From Bacteroidota bacterium (lineage in GTDB: Bacteria > Bacteroidota > Bacteroidia > Chitinophagales > Chitinophagaceae), in assembly GCA_024640255.1 (NCBI GenBank), contig JAHEFI010000009.1, positions 62,001-126,000 on the forward strand: DNA of 64,000 nucleotides, in the 5' to 3' direction. The notes under the pieces were generated by a model, which saw only the letters and a program-made list of their open reading frames with translations, was not told the DNA's origin and made no database searches. The position numbers were made by a program, and so were the translations under genes. This document shows positions 25,004 through 35,182 of this stretch, piece by piece (position 1 is the first letter of the stretch; each line of letters begins with the position of its first letter).

Positions 25004-25861
25004 ATCCTTTAATGTATAGGTCTGACCAGCTCTAATACCTTTCTCTGTCATTTCTAGTACACAAGATTCATTGACAGGATCGTGTTCAAAAAATAAATGA
25101 TAATTATTTTTCAAAGCTTCGTTTAAGAATAACTCTTTTTCTTTAAGAGTCAATAAAGGTTGCATATCATAACCCATTACATAAGCAATGGGAATATGTC
25201 CTGTAGAGGGCAATAAGTCTGCCATGTATACAATGGTTTTATCCTTGTATTGAATTTTAGGAATCAACATACCCTCAGTATGTCCATTCACCACCATACA
25301 ACTAATTGATTTAGTGAAATGGATGGTTTGTAAACTCTCTTCACTTTTAAAAGGCGGAAGACTGATGATTTTTAATTGTCCACTTTGTAATAAAGGGTCT
25401 ATATTTTCTTTTAAAAAAGAAGCTTTCTCTCTTTTATTGGGATGTTGTGCTGTTTCCCATTGAGGTTCACTTACCCAATAAGTAGCATTAGGAAAACTAG
25501 GGTATAATTGGCCGTCTTTTATAGATACGGCACCGCCTACATGATCAAAATGTAAATGCGTCAATAATACATCTGTAATATCTTCCATGCTAAGTGATAC
25601 TGAAGAAAGGCATTGTTCTAATGTTTGGGTATTACTTAAATGGTAATGGCTCATAAACTTTTCATCCTGTTTATTACCCATTCCAGTATCTATCAAAATT
25701 TTTCGATCACCTTCTATCACCAATAAACACCTCAATGCCCAATTGCATAAATTATTTTCATCAGCGGGATTGAGCTTATTCCAAATAATTTTGGGAACTA
25801 CCCCAAACATAGCACCTCCATCTAATTTAAAATTTCCTGTATGTATACTATGTAGTTGCAT
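24992..25861 (-). CDS. Metallo-beta-lactamase fold hydrolase
   Basis: The 289-residue protein (ATG at 25861) has the Zn-site motif THLHFDHVGG near residue 100, an upstream DTGMGNK, a later VNGHTEGM and a final His in the C-terminal third (FEHDP). The family covers lactonases, quorum-quenching enzymes and thioesterases, so substrate is undefined. Its start overlaps the 3' end of the MFS gene by 14 bases, which indicates translational coupling. A longer frame from 25903 would read further into the MFS gene and is less likely. Confidence 0.85.
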   Translation of the reverse strand: MQLHSIHTGNFKLDGGAMFGVVPKIIWNKLNPADENNLCNWALRCLLVIEGDRKILIDTGMGNKQDEKFMSHYHLSNTQTLEQCLSSVSLSMEDITDVLLTHLHFDHVGGAVSIKDGQLYPSFPNATYWVSEPQWETAQHPNKREKASFLKENIDPLLQSGQLKIISLPPFKSEESLQTIHFTKSISCMVVNGHTEGMLIPKIQYKDKTIVYMADLLPSTGHIPIAYVMGYDMQPLLTLKEKELFLNEALKNNYHLFFEHDPVNESCVLEMTEKGIRAGQTYTLKDLLD

Positions 25862-27158
25862 TTTTTTGATATTGAGCAGTTCTATATAATAATACAAATC
25901 CAATTACAAAAAAGCTTCCAAGTATTAAAACAGAATTTCTTTGAGAACCTGTTAGTTCATTAATAAATCCAAAGCTAAACATACCAATGACAATGGCAAT
26001 TTTTTCTGTGACATCAAAGAAGCTAAAAAAGCTAGCTGTGTCGTAAGTCACCGGCATTAATTTTGAATAAGTGCTTCTGCTAACAGACTGTATTCCACCC
26101 ATCACAAATCCAACCACAACAGCCAATATGTAAAATAAATAAACATCATTTCTTGGTAAATAATAACCCATTATACAACCGCCAATCCAAATTAGCACAG
26201 CGGTCATTAAAGTATTAAAGTTGCCCCAGGAAGTAGCCAATTTAGCCATTAAATGAGCTCCAGGTATAGCTACAATTTGAATTATCAGTATGGCAATAAT
26301 TAAATTGGTTGTAGGAATATTTAATTCACTTTTTCCATAAAGGGTTGCAGCCAACATAATGGTTTGAACACCCATATTATAAAAGAAAAATGCCCCTAAG
26401 AATCTTTTTAACAAGGGCAAGTGCATTAATTGTTTCCAAACCTTATGCAATTCTTTATAGCCTGATGTGAAAATATTTTCTTGCTTTTTACCACTTGCAA
26501 TGTGCAAACCATTAGGTAATCTGCCAATAGCAAACCAGCCAAAACCTATCCACCAAATACCTACTAATAAAAAAGATATTTGAGAAGCTTTACCCACTGT
26601 GATACCAAATAGTTCCGGTTTTAAAACAAACACAAAACAAATTATTTGTAATAATACAGATCCAATATAACCCATCATAAAACCACGGGCACTAATTCTG
26701 TCTCTATCCTCAGGAGCTGCAATTTCTGGTAAATAAGAATTATAAAAAACCAAACTACTCCAGAAACCCACACAGGCTACTATTACAGAAATCAAACCAC
26801 CAATAATATGGTTGCTATCAAAGAAATACAAGGATGCACATGAAAGACTTCCCATCGTACAGAAAAAGCGAAGAAATTGTTTTTTATTTCCTTTGTAATC
26901 AGCAATAGAAGATAATATGGGTGACATCAATGCTACAATCACAAAGGCAATAGCTAATACATAATTATACAATGCGGTATTGGTAAACTCATAAGGCCCA
27001 ACCTTGATTTTATCAATTAGGGTATTGTCATTTCCATCGCCTGTAATGGCTTCGTAATAAGCGGGAAAAATGGTAGAAGTGATGACTAAATTGTAGACAC
27101 TATTGGCCCAATCGTACATAGCCCAACCATTGACTACTTTTTTAGAGGCAGTTTGCAT
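25848..27158 (-). CDS. MFS transporter, UMF1 (Atg22-like) family
   Basis: The 436-residue membrane protein has about twelve predicted helices and opens with NGWAMYDWANSVYNLVITSTIFPAYY, the N-terminal signature of UMF1/Atg22-like transporters. PEDRDRISARGFMMGYIGS and GGIQSVSRSTYSKLMP are further family motifs. The substrate is unknown (related yeast proteins export amino acids from vacuoles). It follows uppP by 42 bases in the same direction and overlaps the metallo-hydrolase start. Confidence 0.85.
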   Translation of the reverse strand: MQTASKKVVNGWAMYDWANSVYNLVITSTIFPAYYEAITGDGNDNTLIDKIKVGPYEFTNTALYNYVLAIAFVIVALMSPILSSIADYKGNKKQFLRFFCTMGSLSCASLYFFDSNHIIGGLISVIVACVGFWSSLVFYNSYLPEIAAPEDRDRISARGFMMGYIGSVLLQIICFVFVLKPELFGITVGKASQISFLLVGIWWIGFGWFAIGRLPNGLHIASGKKQENIFTSGYKELHKVWKQLMHLPLLKRFLGAFFFYNMGVQTIMLAATLYGKSELNIPTTNLIIAILIIQIVAIPGAHLMAKLATSWGNFNTLMTAVLIWIGGCIMGYYLPRNDVYLFYILAVVVGFVMGGIQSVSRSTYSKLMPVTYDTASFFSFFDVTEKIAIVIGMFSFGFINELTGSQRNSVLILGSFFVIGFVLLYRTAQYQKNATT

Positions 27159-27200
27159 AGCATTTCGTTTGTATCTAAAAATACAAAGAAAATAGCAAGA

Positions 27201-28001
27201 TTAGATCCAATGATTGTATAATAAAACCAATAGGGTGGTGCCCAAGACAATTCTGTACCAGCCAAAAATGGCAAAGCCTTGCTTTTGTACAATCTTAATA
27301 AAGAATTGAACAGATAATAATGCTACAATAAAAGCTACAATAGCACCAATTAATAAGGTCATTAAATTATCTGAAGCAAATACTTCAGGGTTAGATTTAT
27401 AAACATCTAAACTGCTTTTTGCTGAAGCAGCTAACATGGTAGGAACAGCCAAAAAGAAAGAAAATTCAGCTGCAGCTTTTTTGGTTAATTTTTGAGTCAT
27501 ACCGCCAATAATGGTTGCGGCACTTCTGCTTAATCCTGGGAATAAAATAGATAATACTTGAAAGCAACCTATAATAAAAGAAGTTTTATAAGATTGTTCT
27601 TTTTCTTCAGTAGCTACTGTTTCGTTTGCTTTGAATAAACGATCAATAAACAATAAAATAATACCTCCCGCTACCATCACAATAGCAATAGTCGTTAGAT
27701 TATTTAATGCGGCATCAATATACTTTTTTAATGCAGCTCCAAAAATCAATGCAGGTATTACTGCTACAATTAATTTTAAATAAAAACTTATTTGTCTGAA
27801 ATTGAAGAATTGTTTTCTGTAGATAATTAATACAGAAGCAATGGCTGCAAATTGAATGACAATTTCAAATAAGTCTACAAAGGGTGTGTCTGCTATACCT
27901 AAAATAGGGTTGGCAAATTTCATATGAGCCGTACTAGAAATAGGTAAGAATTCTGTGATGCCCTCTATGATGGCAATCACAATAGATTGAAATAAATTCA
28001 T
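27201..28001 (-). CDS. uppP: Undecaprenyl-diphosphatase
   Basis: UppP dephosphorylates undecaprenyl diphosphate to recycle the lipid carrier for cell-wall and lipopolysaccharide synthesis. The 266-residue membrane protein has both catalytic signatures: EGITEFLPISSTAH near residue 14 and PGLSRSAATIIGG near residue 155. Its start directly follows the DUF3098 stop, so it is in one operon with ftsX and DUF3098. Confidence 0.95.
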   Translation of the reverse strand: MNLFQSIVIAIIEGITEFLPISSTAHMKFANPILGIADTPFVDLFEIVIQFAAIASVLIIYRKQFFNFRQISFYLKLIVAVIPALIFGAALKKYIDAALNNLTTIAIVMVAGGIILLFIDRLFKANETVATEEKEQSYKTSFIIGCFQVLSILFPGLSRSAATIIGGMTQKLTKKAAAEFSFFLAVPTMLAASAKSSLDVYKSNPEVFASDNLMTLLIGAIVAFIVALLSVQFFIKIVQKQGFAIFGWYRIVLGTTLLVLLYNHWI

Positions 28002-28241
28002 TTAGTCTTTTTTAAAGATGGCATATATCTCAATCACAAAGCCAATGATGATTACTATTGGCGCTAAAGTAATTCTTCTAAAGCTATAAACTTCATTGGC
28101 GTTAAATACATCAGGATTAGGGCTTTTGCCACCTGACATCAATAACATTCCAATAACAATACAAGCTGCTCCAATAAGCATCCAAGTATAATTTGATTTG
28201 CCAAAAAATTGCAATGATTTTTTATCCTTTGATTCACTCAT
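28002..28241 (-). CDS. DUF3098 membrane protein
   Basis: A 79-residue protein with two membrane segments (about residues 18-35 and 57-75) and a conserved loop between them (NANEVYSFRRITLAPIV). DUF3098 is found in Bacteroidota, commonly between ftsX and uppP; function is unknown. The stop abuts the uppP ATG, and the ftsX stop is 10 bases upstream. The position suggests a role in envelope building or division. Confidence 0.85.
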   Translation of the reverse strand: MSESKDKKSLQFFGKSNYTWMLIGAACIVIGMLLMSGGKSPNPDVFNANEVYSFRRITLAPIVIIIGFVIEIYAIFKKD

Positions 28242-28251
28242 AATATAAATT

Positions 28252-29127
28252 TTAATAAAGTTCGTCTAGTTTCATTTTTAAATATTTCACCACACTTCTA
28301 TAAGTACTTAAAACAGAGATACCTACACCCACAATAATTAATCCAAAAAATAAAATTAGATTATTACCCATTCCTTGTAAGGTTTGTATTTGAGGGAACT
28401 GAGAAGCTGTCCATTGAATTAAACCAAATAATACGACTAATGCAATACCGGCACTTATTAATCCATTGATTAATGCACGAATTACTAAAGGCTTTGAAAT
28501 AAAACTTCTAGTAGCCCCCACCATTTGCATTGTTTTGATTAAAAAACGATTACTAAACATGGCTAATCTAATGGTATTATCAATACTTACTATTACAATA
28601 ATGCATAAGATAATAGACATCACTAAAAAGATAATACCCACTTTAGCAGCTCTTTCATTTAAACTACTCACTAAGCTTTTTGGATATTGAATATCTGCAA
28701 TCTCGTTTTTAAATTGAGCGCTAATATCTGTGGTAATTTTACTTAAACTATCAGGGTTAACATAATCAGCTTTGGCGAAAAAGTCAACGCTTTCAGGAAG
28801 AGGATTAACGTCTAAAATTTTTGCCCAGTCTTCACTATTTTCTGCATTCCAAATGGCTTTCGCTTTTTCTTTATCTACATATTCTACGTTTTTTGCGTAG
28901 GCTTGTCCTGCTATAAATGCTTGTAATTTACCAATGGTATTTTTGTCTGTACTCTTTAAGTATACACTAATTCTGATGTCTTCTTTGAAATTGTCACCAA
29001 TGGTACGAAGGTTCAAAAACAACCACCCCATAATGCCCATAATAAACAGTACAATGGCCACCCCTATAATGCTATAGATATAGTTAGGTTTACTGCGTTT
29101 TAAAGATGCGGAGTTGGTTCCTGCCAT
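28252..29127 (-). CDS. ftsX: Cell division protein FtsX
   Basis: FtsX is the membrane part of the FtsEX complex, which activates peptidoglycan hydrolases at the septum. The 291-residue protein has an N-terminal membrane helix (about residues 21-38), a periplasmic domain (residues 50-165), then three membrane helices with MVGATRSFISKPLV and GLISAGIALVVLFG. ftsE is not next to it; in Bacteroidota the two are often separated. It diverges from leuS. Confidence 0.9.
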   Translation of the reverse strand: MAGTNSASLKRSKPNYIYSIIGVAIVLFIMGIMGWLFLNLRTIGDNFKEDIRISVYLKSTDKNTIGKLQAFIAGQAYAKNVEYVDKEKAKAIWNAENSEDWAKILDVNPLPESVDFFAKADYVNPDSLSKITTDISAQFKNEIADIQYPKSLVSSLNERAAKVGIIFLVMSIILCIIVIVSIDNTIRLAMFSNRFLIKTMQMVGATRSFISKPLVIRALINGLISAGIALVVLFGLIQWTASQFPQIQTLQGMGNNLILFFGLIIVGVGISVLSTYRSVVKYLKMKLDELY

Positions 29128-29150
29128 AGTATTAAAATTTTACTGGTTCG

Positions 29151-29197
29151 CTTTGCAAATGTAGGGTTTTGAGCGCTAATGACTTACATTTGCAAAG
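29151..29197. promoter_or_regulatory. Divergent ftsX/leuS promoters as a 13-bp perfect inverted repeat
   Basis: CTTTGCAAATGTA (29151-29163) and TACATTTGCAAAG (29185-29197) are exact reverse complements around a 21-base spacer. Each arm reads TACATTTG outward, a full TAnnTTTG -7 box: 29156-29163 towards ftsX on minus, 29185-29192 towards leuS on plus. No standard TTTG lies 19-21 bases upstream of either box; one at 29168-29171 is only 13 bases before the leuS box. Confidence 0.6.
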
Positions 29198-29261
29198 GCT
29201 GAATTAGCCAAAATTTAGTCAAAAATAGGGCTATCACAGAATTTTTAAGATAATTTAAGAA

Positions 29262-32012
29262 ATGGAGTATCAATTTAGGGCCATAGAGAAAAAATGGCAG
29301 GATCAATGGAAGGTTCAGAAAGCTTATCAGGTTCCTAACGAATCAGACAAGCCAAAATGTTATGTACTAGATATGTTCCCTTATCCAAGTGGTGCTGGCT
29401 TGCATGTTGGACATCCTTTGGGATATATTGCTTCGGATATTTATAGCCGTTATAAAAGATTAAAAGGGTTTAATGTTTTACACCCAATGGGATATGATGC
29501 ATTTGGTTTGCCAGCAGAACAATATGCCATAGAGCATGGTGTTCATCCAGCAAAAAGTACCCATGCGAATATTGATAATTTCAGAAAGCAATTAGATAAT
29601 ATCGGTTTTTGTTATGATTGGGATAGAGAAGTAAGAACCTGTGATGCTTCTTACTACAAATGGACACAGTGGATTTTCTTACAATTATTTAATTCTTATT
29701 ATAATAGAGCTACTCAAAAAGCAACACCCATTACGCAACTAATTGCTGCTTTTGAAAAAGAGGGTAATCAACATAATGAATGTCCAGCTAATGCAAAGCT
29801 TCAATTTGATGCGGCTGCATGGAAAGCCATGACTGAGAAAGAGCAACAAGATATTTTAATGCAATATCGTTTGGCTTTTTGTGGATATGGAGAAGTAAAT
29901 TGGTGCGAAGCATTAGGAACTGTATTGGCGAATGATGAAGTGATCAATGGTTTTAGTGAAAGAGGTGGACACCCAGTGGAGAAAAAGAAATTGCGTCAAT
30001 GGTATTTAAGAATTACAGAATATGCCGATAGATTATTAAGCGGATTGGATACCATTCAGTTTAGTGATGCCATGAAAGAAATGCAATCAAACTGGATTGG
30101 AAAAAGCTTTGGAGCAGAGATTGATTTTAAAGTACAAGGTTCAGCGCATTCTTTAAAAGTATATACAACAAGACCTGATACTGTTTTTGGAGTTGATTTT
30201 ATGGTAGTTGCTCCCGAGCATGAATTAATTGAAACTATTACACCAGCCTCACATCAAGCAGAGGTAGCGAATTATATAGCTTATGTAAAAAGCAGAAGTG
30301 AGAGAGAGCGAATGGCAGAGAAAAAAATTACAGGTTGCTTTACTGGTGCTTATGTTATTAATCCATTTAATCAACAACCTATACCTGTTTGGATTTCAGA
30401 ATATGTATTAGCAGGTTATGGAACCGGAGCTATTATGGCCGTGCCTTGTGGAGATGATAGAGATTTTAAATTTGCTCAACATTTTAATATTCCAATTACC
30501 AATATCATAGGAGAGGCGTTTGATGGAAAAGAAGCAAATCCTACAAAGGAGGCGAAACTTACTAATAGTGATTTCTTAAATGGGGTAGTACAAAAAGACG
30601 CGATAGCTATTGTGAATGATAAAATTGAAGCAATGGGTATTGGTAAGCGCAAAGTAAATTATAAAATGCGTGATGCTGCTTTTAGTAGACAACGTTATTG
30701 GGGCGAACCATTTCCTATTAAATGGATCAATGGAATAGCTTATCCATTAAATGAAAGCGAATTGCCTTTATTATTGCCTAATGTAGATCATTATGGGCCT
30801 GGTCCAGAAGGAGAAGGGCCTTTAGCCAATATTGATCATTGGAAAGAAGCTAATTATGAAACCAACACTATGCCTGGATATGCAGGAAGTAGTTGGTACT
30901 TCTTAAGATACATGGATCCAACCAATGAAAAAGAATTTTGTAATAGAAAAGTAAGTGATTATTGGGGACAGGTAGATTTATACATTGGAGGAACAGAACA
31001 TGCAGTGGGGCATTTATTGTACAGTAGAATGTGGACCAAGGTAATGCATGATTTGGGCCATATTGGTTTTGATGAACCTTATAAGAAATTATTGAATCAG
31101 GGAATGATTCAGGGTAGTTCTAGATTTGTGTATCGAAAAAGAGGTACACAAGTATTTGTATCTGCAGGTTTAATTGGTAAGCAGGAAGTTGACCAATTGC
31201 ATGTAGATGTAAATATAGTGGATGGGGTAGAATTAGATACAGAAGCATTTAAAAAATGGAAACCAGATTATGCCAATGCTAGTTTTGAATTAGAAGACGG
31301 AAAATATATCTGCGGGGTTGAAGTAGAAAAAATGTCCAAGTCTAAATTCAATACAGTGAACCCTGACGATTTGGTGTCTAAGTATGGCGCAGATACTTTC
31401 AGAATGTATGAAATGTTTTTGGGTCCAGTAGAGCAAAGTAAACCATGGGATACCAAGGGTATTGAAGGGGTGCATAGATTTATCAAAAAATTCTGGCGTT
31501 TATTTTACGATGAAATGAAAGGCCAGGTTTGGGTGAATGAAACACCTACTAACGAAGAGTATAAAATCTTGCATAAGACTATCAAAAAAATTGAGGAAGA
31601 TACCGAACGCTATAGTTTTAATACAGCGGTAAGTACTTTCATGATTTGTATCAATGAATTATATGATATTGGCTGTCATAAAAAAGAAATCCTAGAACAA
31701 GTATTGATATTGATTACTCCCTATGCGCCACATTTTGCCGAAGAGTTATGGGCATTAATTGGCAATAAGGGATTGATTGTAGATGCGCCATTCCCTGTAT
31801 TTGAAGCTAAATATGTGATAGAGTCTTCAAAAGAGTATCCAGTAAGTATTAATGGAAAAGTAAGAGCGAATATCTCTATAGCATTGGATGCAACAGAAGA
31901 ACAAGTAAAAGAGATTGTGTTGGCCAATGCAACTATTCAAAAATGGGTGGAAGACAAGCCTTTGAAGAAATTAATTTTTGTAAAAGGTAAAATGATTAAT
32001 ATCGTTATATAA
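29262..32012 (+). CDS. leuS: Leucyl-tRNA synthetase
   Basis: LeuRS charges tRNA-Leu. The 916 residues include the HIGH-type motif GLHVGHPLGY near residue 46, an editing domain (TTRPDTVFGVDFMVVAPEH and GYGTGAIMAVP), a long leucine-specific insertion before the KMSKS loop and KMSKS in VEKMSKSKFNTVNP near residue 690. The C-terminal region KVRANISIALDATEEQVKEI is also normal. The insertion around residues 155-185 is usual for Bacteroidota LeuRS. It diverges from ftsX. tRNA-Leu(UAG) is encoded near 53.3 kb. Confidence 0.97.
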   Translation: MEYQFRAIEKKWQDQWKVQKAYQVPNESDKPKCYVLDMFPYPSGAGLHVGHPLGYIASDIYSRYKRLKGFNVLHPMGYDAFGLPAEQYAIEHGVHPAKSTHANIDNFRKQLDNIGFCYDWDREVRTCDASYYKWTQWIFLQLFNSYYNRATQKATPITQLIAAFEKEGNQHNECPANAKLQFDAAAWKAMTEKEQQDILMQYRLAFCGYGEVNWCEALGTVLANDEVINGFSERGGHPVEKKKLRQWYLRITEYADRLLSGLDTIQFSDAMKEMQSNWIGKSFGAEIDFKVQGSAHSLKVYTTRPDTVFGVDFMVVAPEHELIETITPASHQAEVANYIAYVKSRSERERMAEKKITGCFTGAYVINPFNQQPIPVWISEYVLAGYGTGAIMAVPCGDDRDFKFAQHFNIPITNIIGEAFDGKEANPTKEAKLTNSDFLNGVVQKDAIAIVNDKIEAMGIGKRKVNYKMRDAAFSRQRYWGEPFPIKWINGIAYPLNESELPLLLPNVDHYGPGPEGEGPLANIDHWKEANYETNTMPGYAGSSWYFLRYMDPTNEKEFCNRKVSDYWGQVDLYIGGTEHAVGHLLYSRMWTKVMHDLGHIGFDEPYKKLLNQGMIQGSSRFVYRKRGTQVFVSAGLIGKQEVDQLHVDVNIVDGVELDTEAFKKWKPDYANASFELEDGKYICGVEVEKMSKSKFNTVNPDDLVSKYGADTFRMYEMFLGPVEQSKPWDTKGIEGVHRFIKKFWRLFYDEMKGQVWVNETPTNEEYKILHKTIKKIEEDTERYSFNTAVSTFMICINELYDIGCHKKEILEQVLILITPYAPHFAEELWALIGNKGLIVDAPFPVFEAKYVIESSKEYPVSINGKVRANISIALDATEEQVKEIVLANATIQKWVEDKPLKKLIFVKGKMINIVI

Positions 32013-32029
32013 TTTTTTAAATACGCTAT

Positions 32030-34135
32030 ATGAAAAAAGTATTTTTAAGTGTTGGTCTTTTTGTGATGGTATGCGTGAATGCACAAATGCCTAGTAATAA
32101 TCTTCCAAGATTTATTCGTTGGGTAGATAATGATCAAATTTTAGTGAGTACTAAATTAAATAAAGAAACTACCGCTAAAGAGTATCTATACAATCTAAAG
32201 ACCAAGCAATATACTGCTGCTCCAACTGCTGCTTTACCAGCTACAGAAAAAACAGTAGTGGTTAAAAATGCGAATATCTATTTAAAAGAAAATGGGACTG
32301 AAACCCAATTAACTTTTGATGCTGCAGAAGAAAAAAATCCAACCCTTTCTCCTGACGGACAATATGTAGGCTATACAAAAAACAATAACCTATACACAGT
32401 AAGCATTGCAGATAAAAAAGAAACTGCAATCACTTCAGAAAATACAAAAGGAATTTTAAATGGTTATGCGAGTTGGGTATATTTTGAAGAAATTTTTGGA
32501 AGACCTACTCAATACCGTGCATTTTGGTGGAGCCCTGATAGTAAGTATATTTCATTTATGCGTTTTGACGAACGTCAAGTACCAATGTTCCCTATTTATG
32601 TAAGTGAAGGTCAGCATGGTTATATAGAAGAAACAAGATATCCTAAAGCGGGAGATCCTAATCCAACTGTAAAAATCGGATGGACAAGTCCAACAGGTGG
32701 CGCTATTACTTGGGCAGATTTTAATGAGCAAGAAGATCAATATTTTGGATGGCCTATTTGGAATCCAAATAACAATACAATGTGGATGTCATGGATGGAT
32801 CGTGGACAAAATAACCTTAAGATCTATGAATTAGATATGGCAACAGGCGCCAAAAAAGAAGTGTATAAAGAATACCAAAAAACTTGGATTGACTTAGAAG
32901 ATAGAGTGAGTGGAAGAATTAATTTCTTATCAAATAATAAAGGATATATTGCTCAATCGGATGCTACTGGTTGGAATCAATTATACTTATATGATATCAA
33001 TGGTAATTTGATCAATCCTATTACCAATGGTAAATACACAGTTACTAGTATTAAATTAATTGAAGAAAAAACGAAGACAATTTATTTCACTGCAAGAGGT
33101 ATTGAAAATACGGCAAGAGCAGATTTTTATAGCATTGGATTTGATGGTAAAAATTTAAAGAGATTATCTAAAGGCAACTTTAACTACAGTCAAGTGAATT
33201 TGTCACCAGATGCCAAGCATTTTGTATGCTTATATAGTAATTCCAATACACCAACTGCTTTATCCATTTTTGATATTCCTAAAAAAGGAGAGCCTGCGGT
33301 GGAAAATATTGGAACAGCAGTAGATTCCAGTTTTAAAGCAGATGATTATGCAAAAACAGAATTAATTAGAATTAAAAGTGCAGATGGATTATATGAATTA
33401 CCAGCTTTAGTTACTTGGCCTAAAAATATGGATCCTAATAAAAAGTATCCAATGCTAGTAAGTATTTATGGTGGCCCTAATGCAGGTACTGTGATGGATA
33501 ATTGGTCTAATCCTGCTTTCAAAGAACCTTTAGCAAAAGAAGGTTTGATTCAAGTGGCATTTGATCATAGAGCGAGTGGGCATTTTGGTAAAGAAGGGGT
33601 AAACTATATGTATCGTAATTTAGGTTATTGGGAAATGACCGACTATATGACCATGGCTAAATGGTTTATTGAAAATGGACATGCAGATCCTAAGAAAATT
33701 GCCATCACTGGTTTTAGTTATGGCGGGTACATGAGTTGTTATGCATTGACTTTTGGCTCTTCTGTGTTTACTCATGCAATGGCAGGTGGAAGTGTTACTT
33801 CTTGGGAATTATATGATTCTCATTATACAGAAAGATTTATGGATACTCCAAAAGAAAATCCAGAAGGGTATAAATCAGGTTCAGTGTTAACCCATGTTAA
33901 GAACTTTAAAGGAGTGTTACAATTAGTACATGGCACTTCAGATGACAATGTGCATATGCAAAACTCTATACAATTATTAAGTGCTCTAGAAGACAATGGT
34001 AAGGAAGTAGAGTTTATGTTGTATCCTGGTGGAAGACATGGATGGGGTGGTGCAAAAGGAAAACATTTTGCCGATTTAAAAACAAAATTCATCTATACTC
34101 ATTTATTGGAGAAGCCGGTTCCAGCAACCAAATAA
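32030..34135 (+). CDS. Dipeptidyl peptidase IV-like S9 serine peptidase, secreted
   Basis: The 701-residue protein has a signal peptide (residues 1-18, ending NAQ), an N-terminal beta-propeller (about residues 30-430) and an alpha/beta-hydrolase catalytic domain. The catalytic triad is visible: Ser563 in GFSYGGYMS, Asp638 in GTSDDNVH and His670 in GGRHGWGG. The propeller carries FEEIFG, fitting the conserved N-terminus-binding Glu-Glu pair of DPP IV. It should cleave X-Pro or X-Ala dipeptides in the periplasm or outside. It follows leuS after 17 bases. Confidence 0.93.
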   Translation: MKKVFLSVGLFVMVCVNAQMPSNNLPRFIRWVDNDQILVSTKLNKETTAKEYLYNLKTKQYTAAPTAALPATEKTVVVKNANIYLKENGTETQLTFDAAEEKNPTLSPDGQYVGYTKNNNLYTVSIADKKETAITSENTKGILNGYASWVYFEEIFGRPTQYRAFWWSPDSKYISFMRFDERQVPMFPIYVSEGQHGYIEETRYPKAGDPNPTVKIGWTSPTGGAITWADFNEQEDQYFGWPIWNPNNNTMWMSWMDRGQNNLKIYELDMATGAKKEVYKEYQKTWIDLEDRVSGRINFLSNNKGYIAQSDATGWNQLYLYDINGNLINPITNGKYTVTSIKLIEEKTKTIYFTARGIENTARADFYSIGFDGKNLKRLSKGNFNYSQVNLSPDAKHFVCLYSNSNTPTALSIFDIPKKGEPAVENIGTAVDSSFKADDYAKTELIRIKSADGLYELPALVTWPKNMDPNKKYPMLVSIYGGPNAGTVMDNWSNPAFKEPLAKEGLIQVAFDHRASGHFGKEGVNYMYRNLGYWEMTDYMTMAKWFIENGHADPKKIAITGFSYGGYMSCYALTFGSSVFTHAMAGGSVTSWELYDSHYTERFMDTPKENPEGYKSGSVLTHVKNFKGVLQLVHGTSDDNVHMQNSIQLLSALEDNGKEVEFMLYPGGRHGWGGAKGKHFADLKTKFIYTHLLEKPVPATK

Positions 34136-34153
34136 TTGAATTAATCAACTCTT

Positions 34154-35182
34154 ATGTCGAATCCTATTTTAGATGCTGATCAGCTTAATTTAAATCCTCA
34201 GGACAGAGAATTTGAAAATAGTATTCGTCCAACTGCCATTGATGCTTTCTCTGGTCAGCCGCAACTAATTGAAAATATTAGCATTTTTATTAAAGCGGCT
34301 AAGATGAGAGGAGAGCCATTGGATCATATTTTATTTCATGGTCCTCCAGGTTTGGGTAAAACCACTTTAAGTAGAATTGTAGCCAATGAAATGGGTGTAC
34401 AAATCAAAGAAACTTCTGGACCAGTAATAGATAAGCCAAGTGATTTAGCAGGCTTATTAACAAGCTTGGAACCTAATGATGTATTGTTTATAGATGAGAT
34501 ACATAGATTGAGCACGGTGGTAGAAGAGTACTTATATGCTGCCATGGAAGATTTTAAGATTGATATCATGATTGATAGTGGTCCTAATGCAAGAAGTATT
34601 CAAATTAATTTAAATCCTTTTACTTTAGTAGGTGCGACCACAAGAAGTGGTTTATTGACTGCTCCTTTATTATCAAGATTTGGCATTAAATCAAGATTGG
34701 AATATTACCCAGCAACAGTCTTGCAAAAAATTATTGAAAGAAGTGCGCAAATACTAGCAGTTAAAATTGATAGCCATGCAGCAGGAGAGATTGCAAGAAG
34801 AAGTAGAGGCACGCCAAGAATTGCCAATGGTCTTTTAAGAAGGGTTAGAGACTTTGCACAGGTGTTAAATGACGGACAAGTAGATTTAGGTATTACACAA
34901 CATGCTTTAAAAGCATTGAATGTAGATGAGCATGGATTGGACGAGATGGATAATAGAATTCTATTAGCCATTATTGAAAAATTCAAAGGAGGACCGGTAG
35001 GTATTACTACCATTGCAACAGCAGTAGGGGAAGAATCTGGTACTATTGAAGAAGTATATGAACCTTTCTTGATTCAAGAAGGCTTTTTACAAAGAACGCC
35101 TCGTGGACGTGAAGTCACCCACAAGGCGTATGAACATTTAGGAAAGATTAAAACGCAGGGAAATAGTCAGGAATTATTTTAG
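34154..35182 (+). CDS. ruvB: Holliday junction branch migration helicase RuvB
   Basis: RuvB is the AAA+ motor that drives branch migration with RuvA. The 342 residues contain Walker [10 protein letters not shown], Walker [10 protein letters not shown], the sensor segment [10 protein letters not shown] and the C-terminal winged helix ending with [13 protein letters not shown]. Length is normal. It is 18 bases after the peptidase. Its stop overlaps the convergent response regulator by four bases. ruvA is not in the window. Confidence 0.97.
   Translation: MSNPILDADQLNLNPQDREFENSIRPTAIDAFSGQPQLIENISIFIKAAKMRGEPLDHILFHGPPGLGKTTLSRIVANEMGVQIKETSGPVIDKPSDLAGLLTSLEPNDVLFIDEIHRLSTVVEEYLYAAMEDFKIDIMIDSGPNARSIQINLNPFTLVGATTRSGLLTAPLLSRFGIKSRLEYYPATVLQKIIERSAQILAVKIDSHAAGEIARRSRGTPRIANGLLRRVRDFAQVLNDGQVDLGITQHALKALNVDEHGLDEMDNRILLAIIEKFKGGPVGITTIATAVGEESGTIEEVYEPFLIQEGFLQRTPRGREVTHKAYEHLGKIKTQGNSQELF

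Noticed and set aside
25862..25903. Metallo-hydrolase starting at 25903
   Set aside because: It would read 14 residues further into the MFS gene without family support; the ATG at 25861 is typical.
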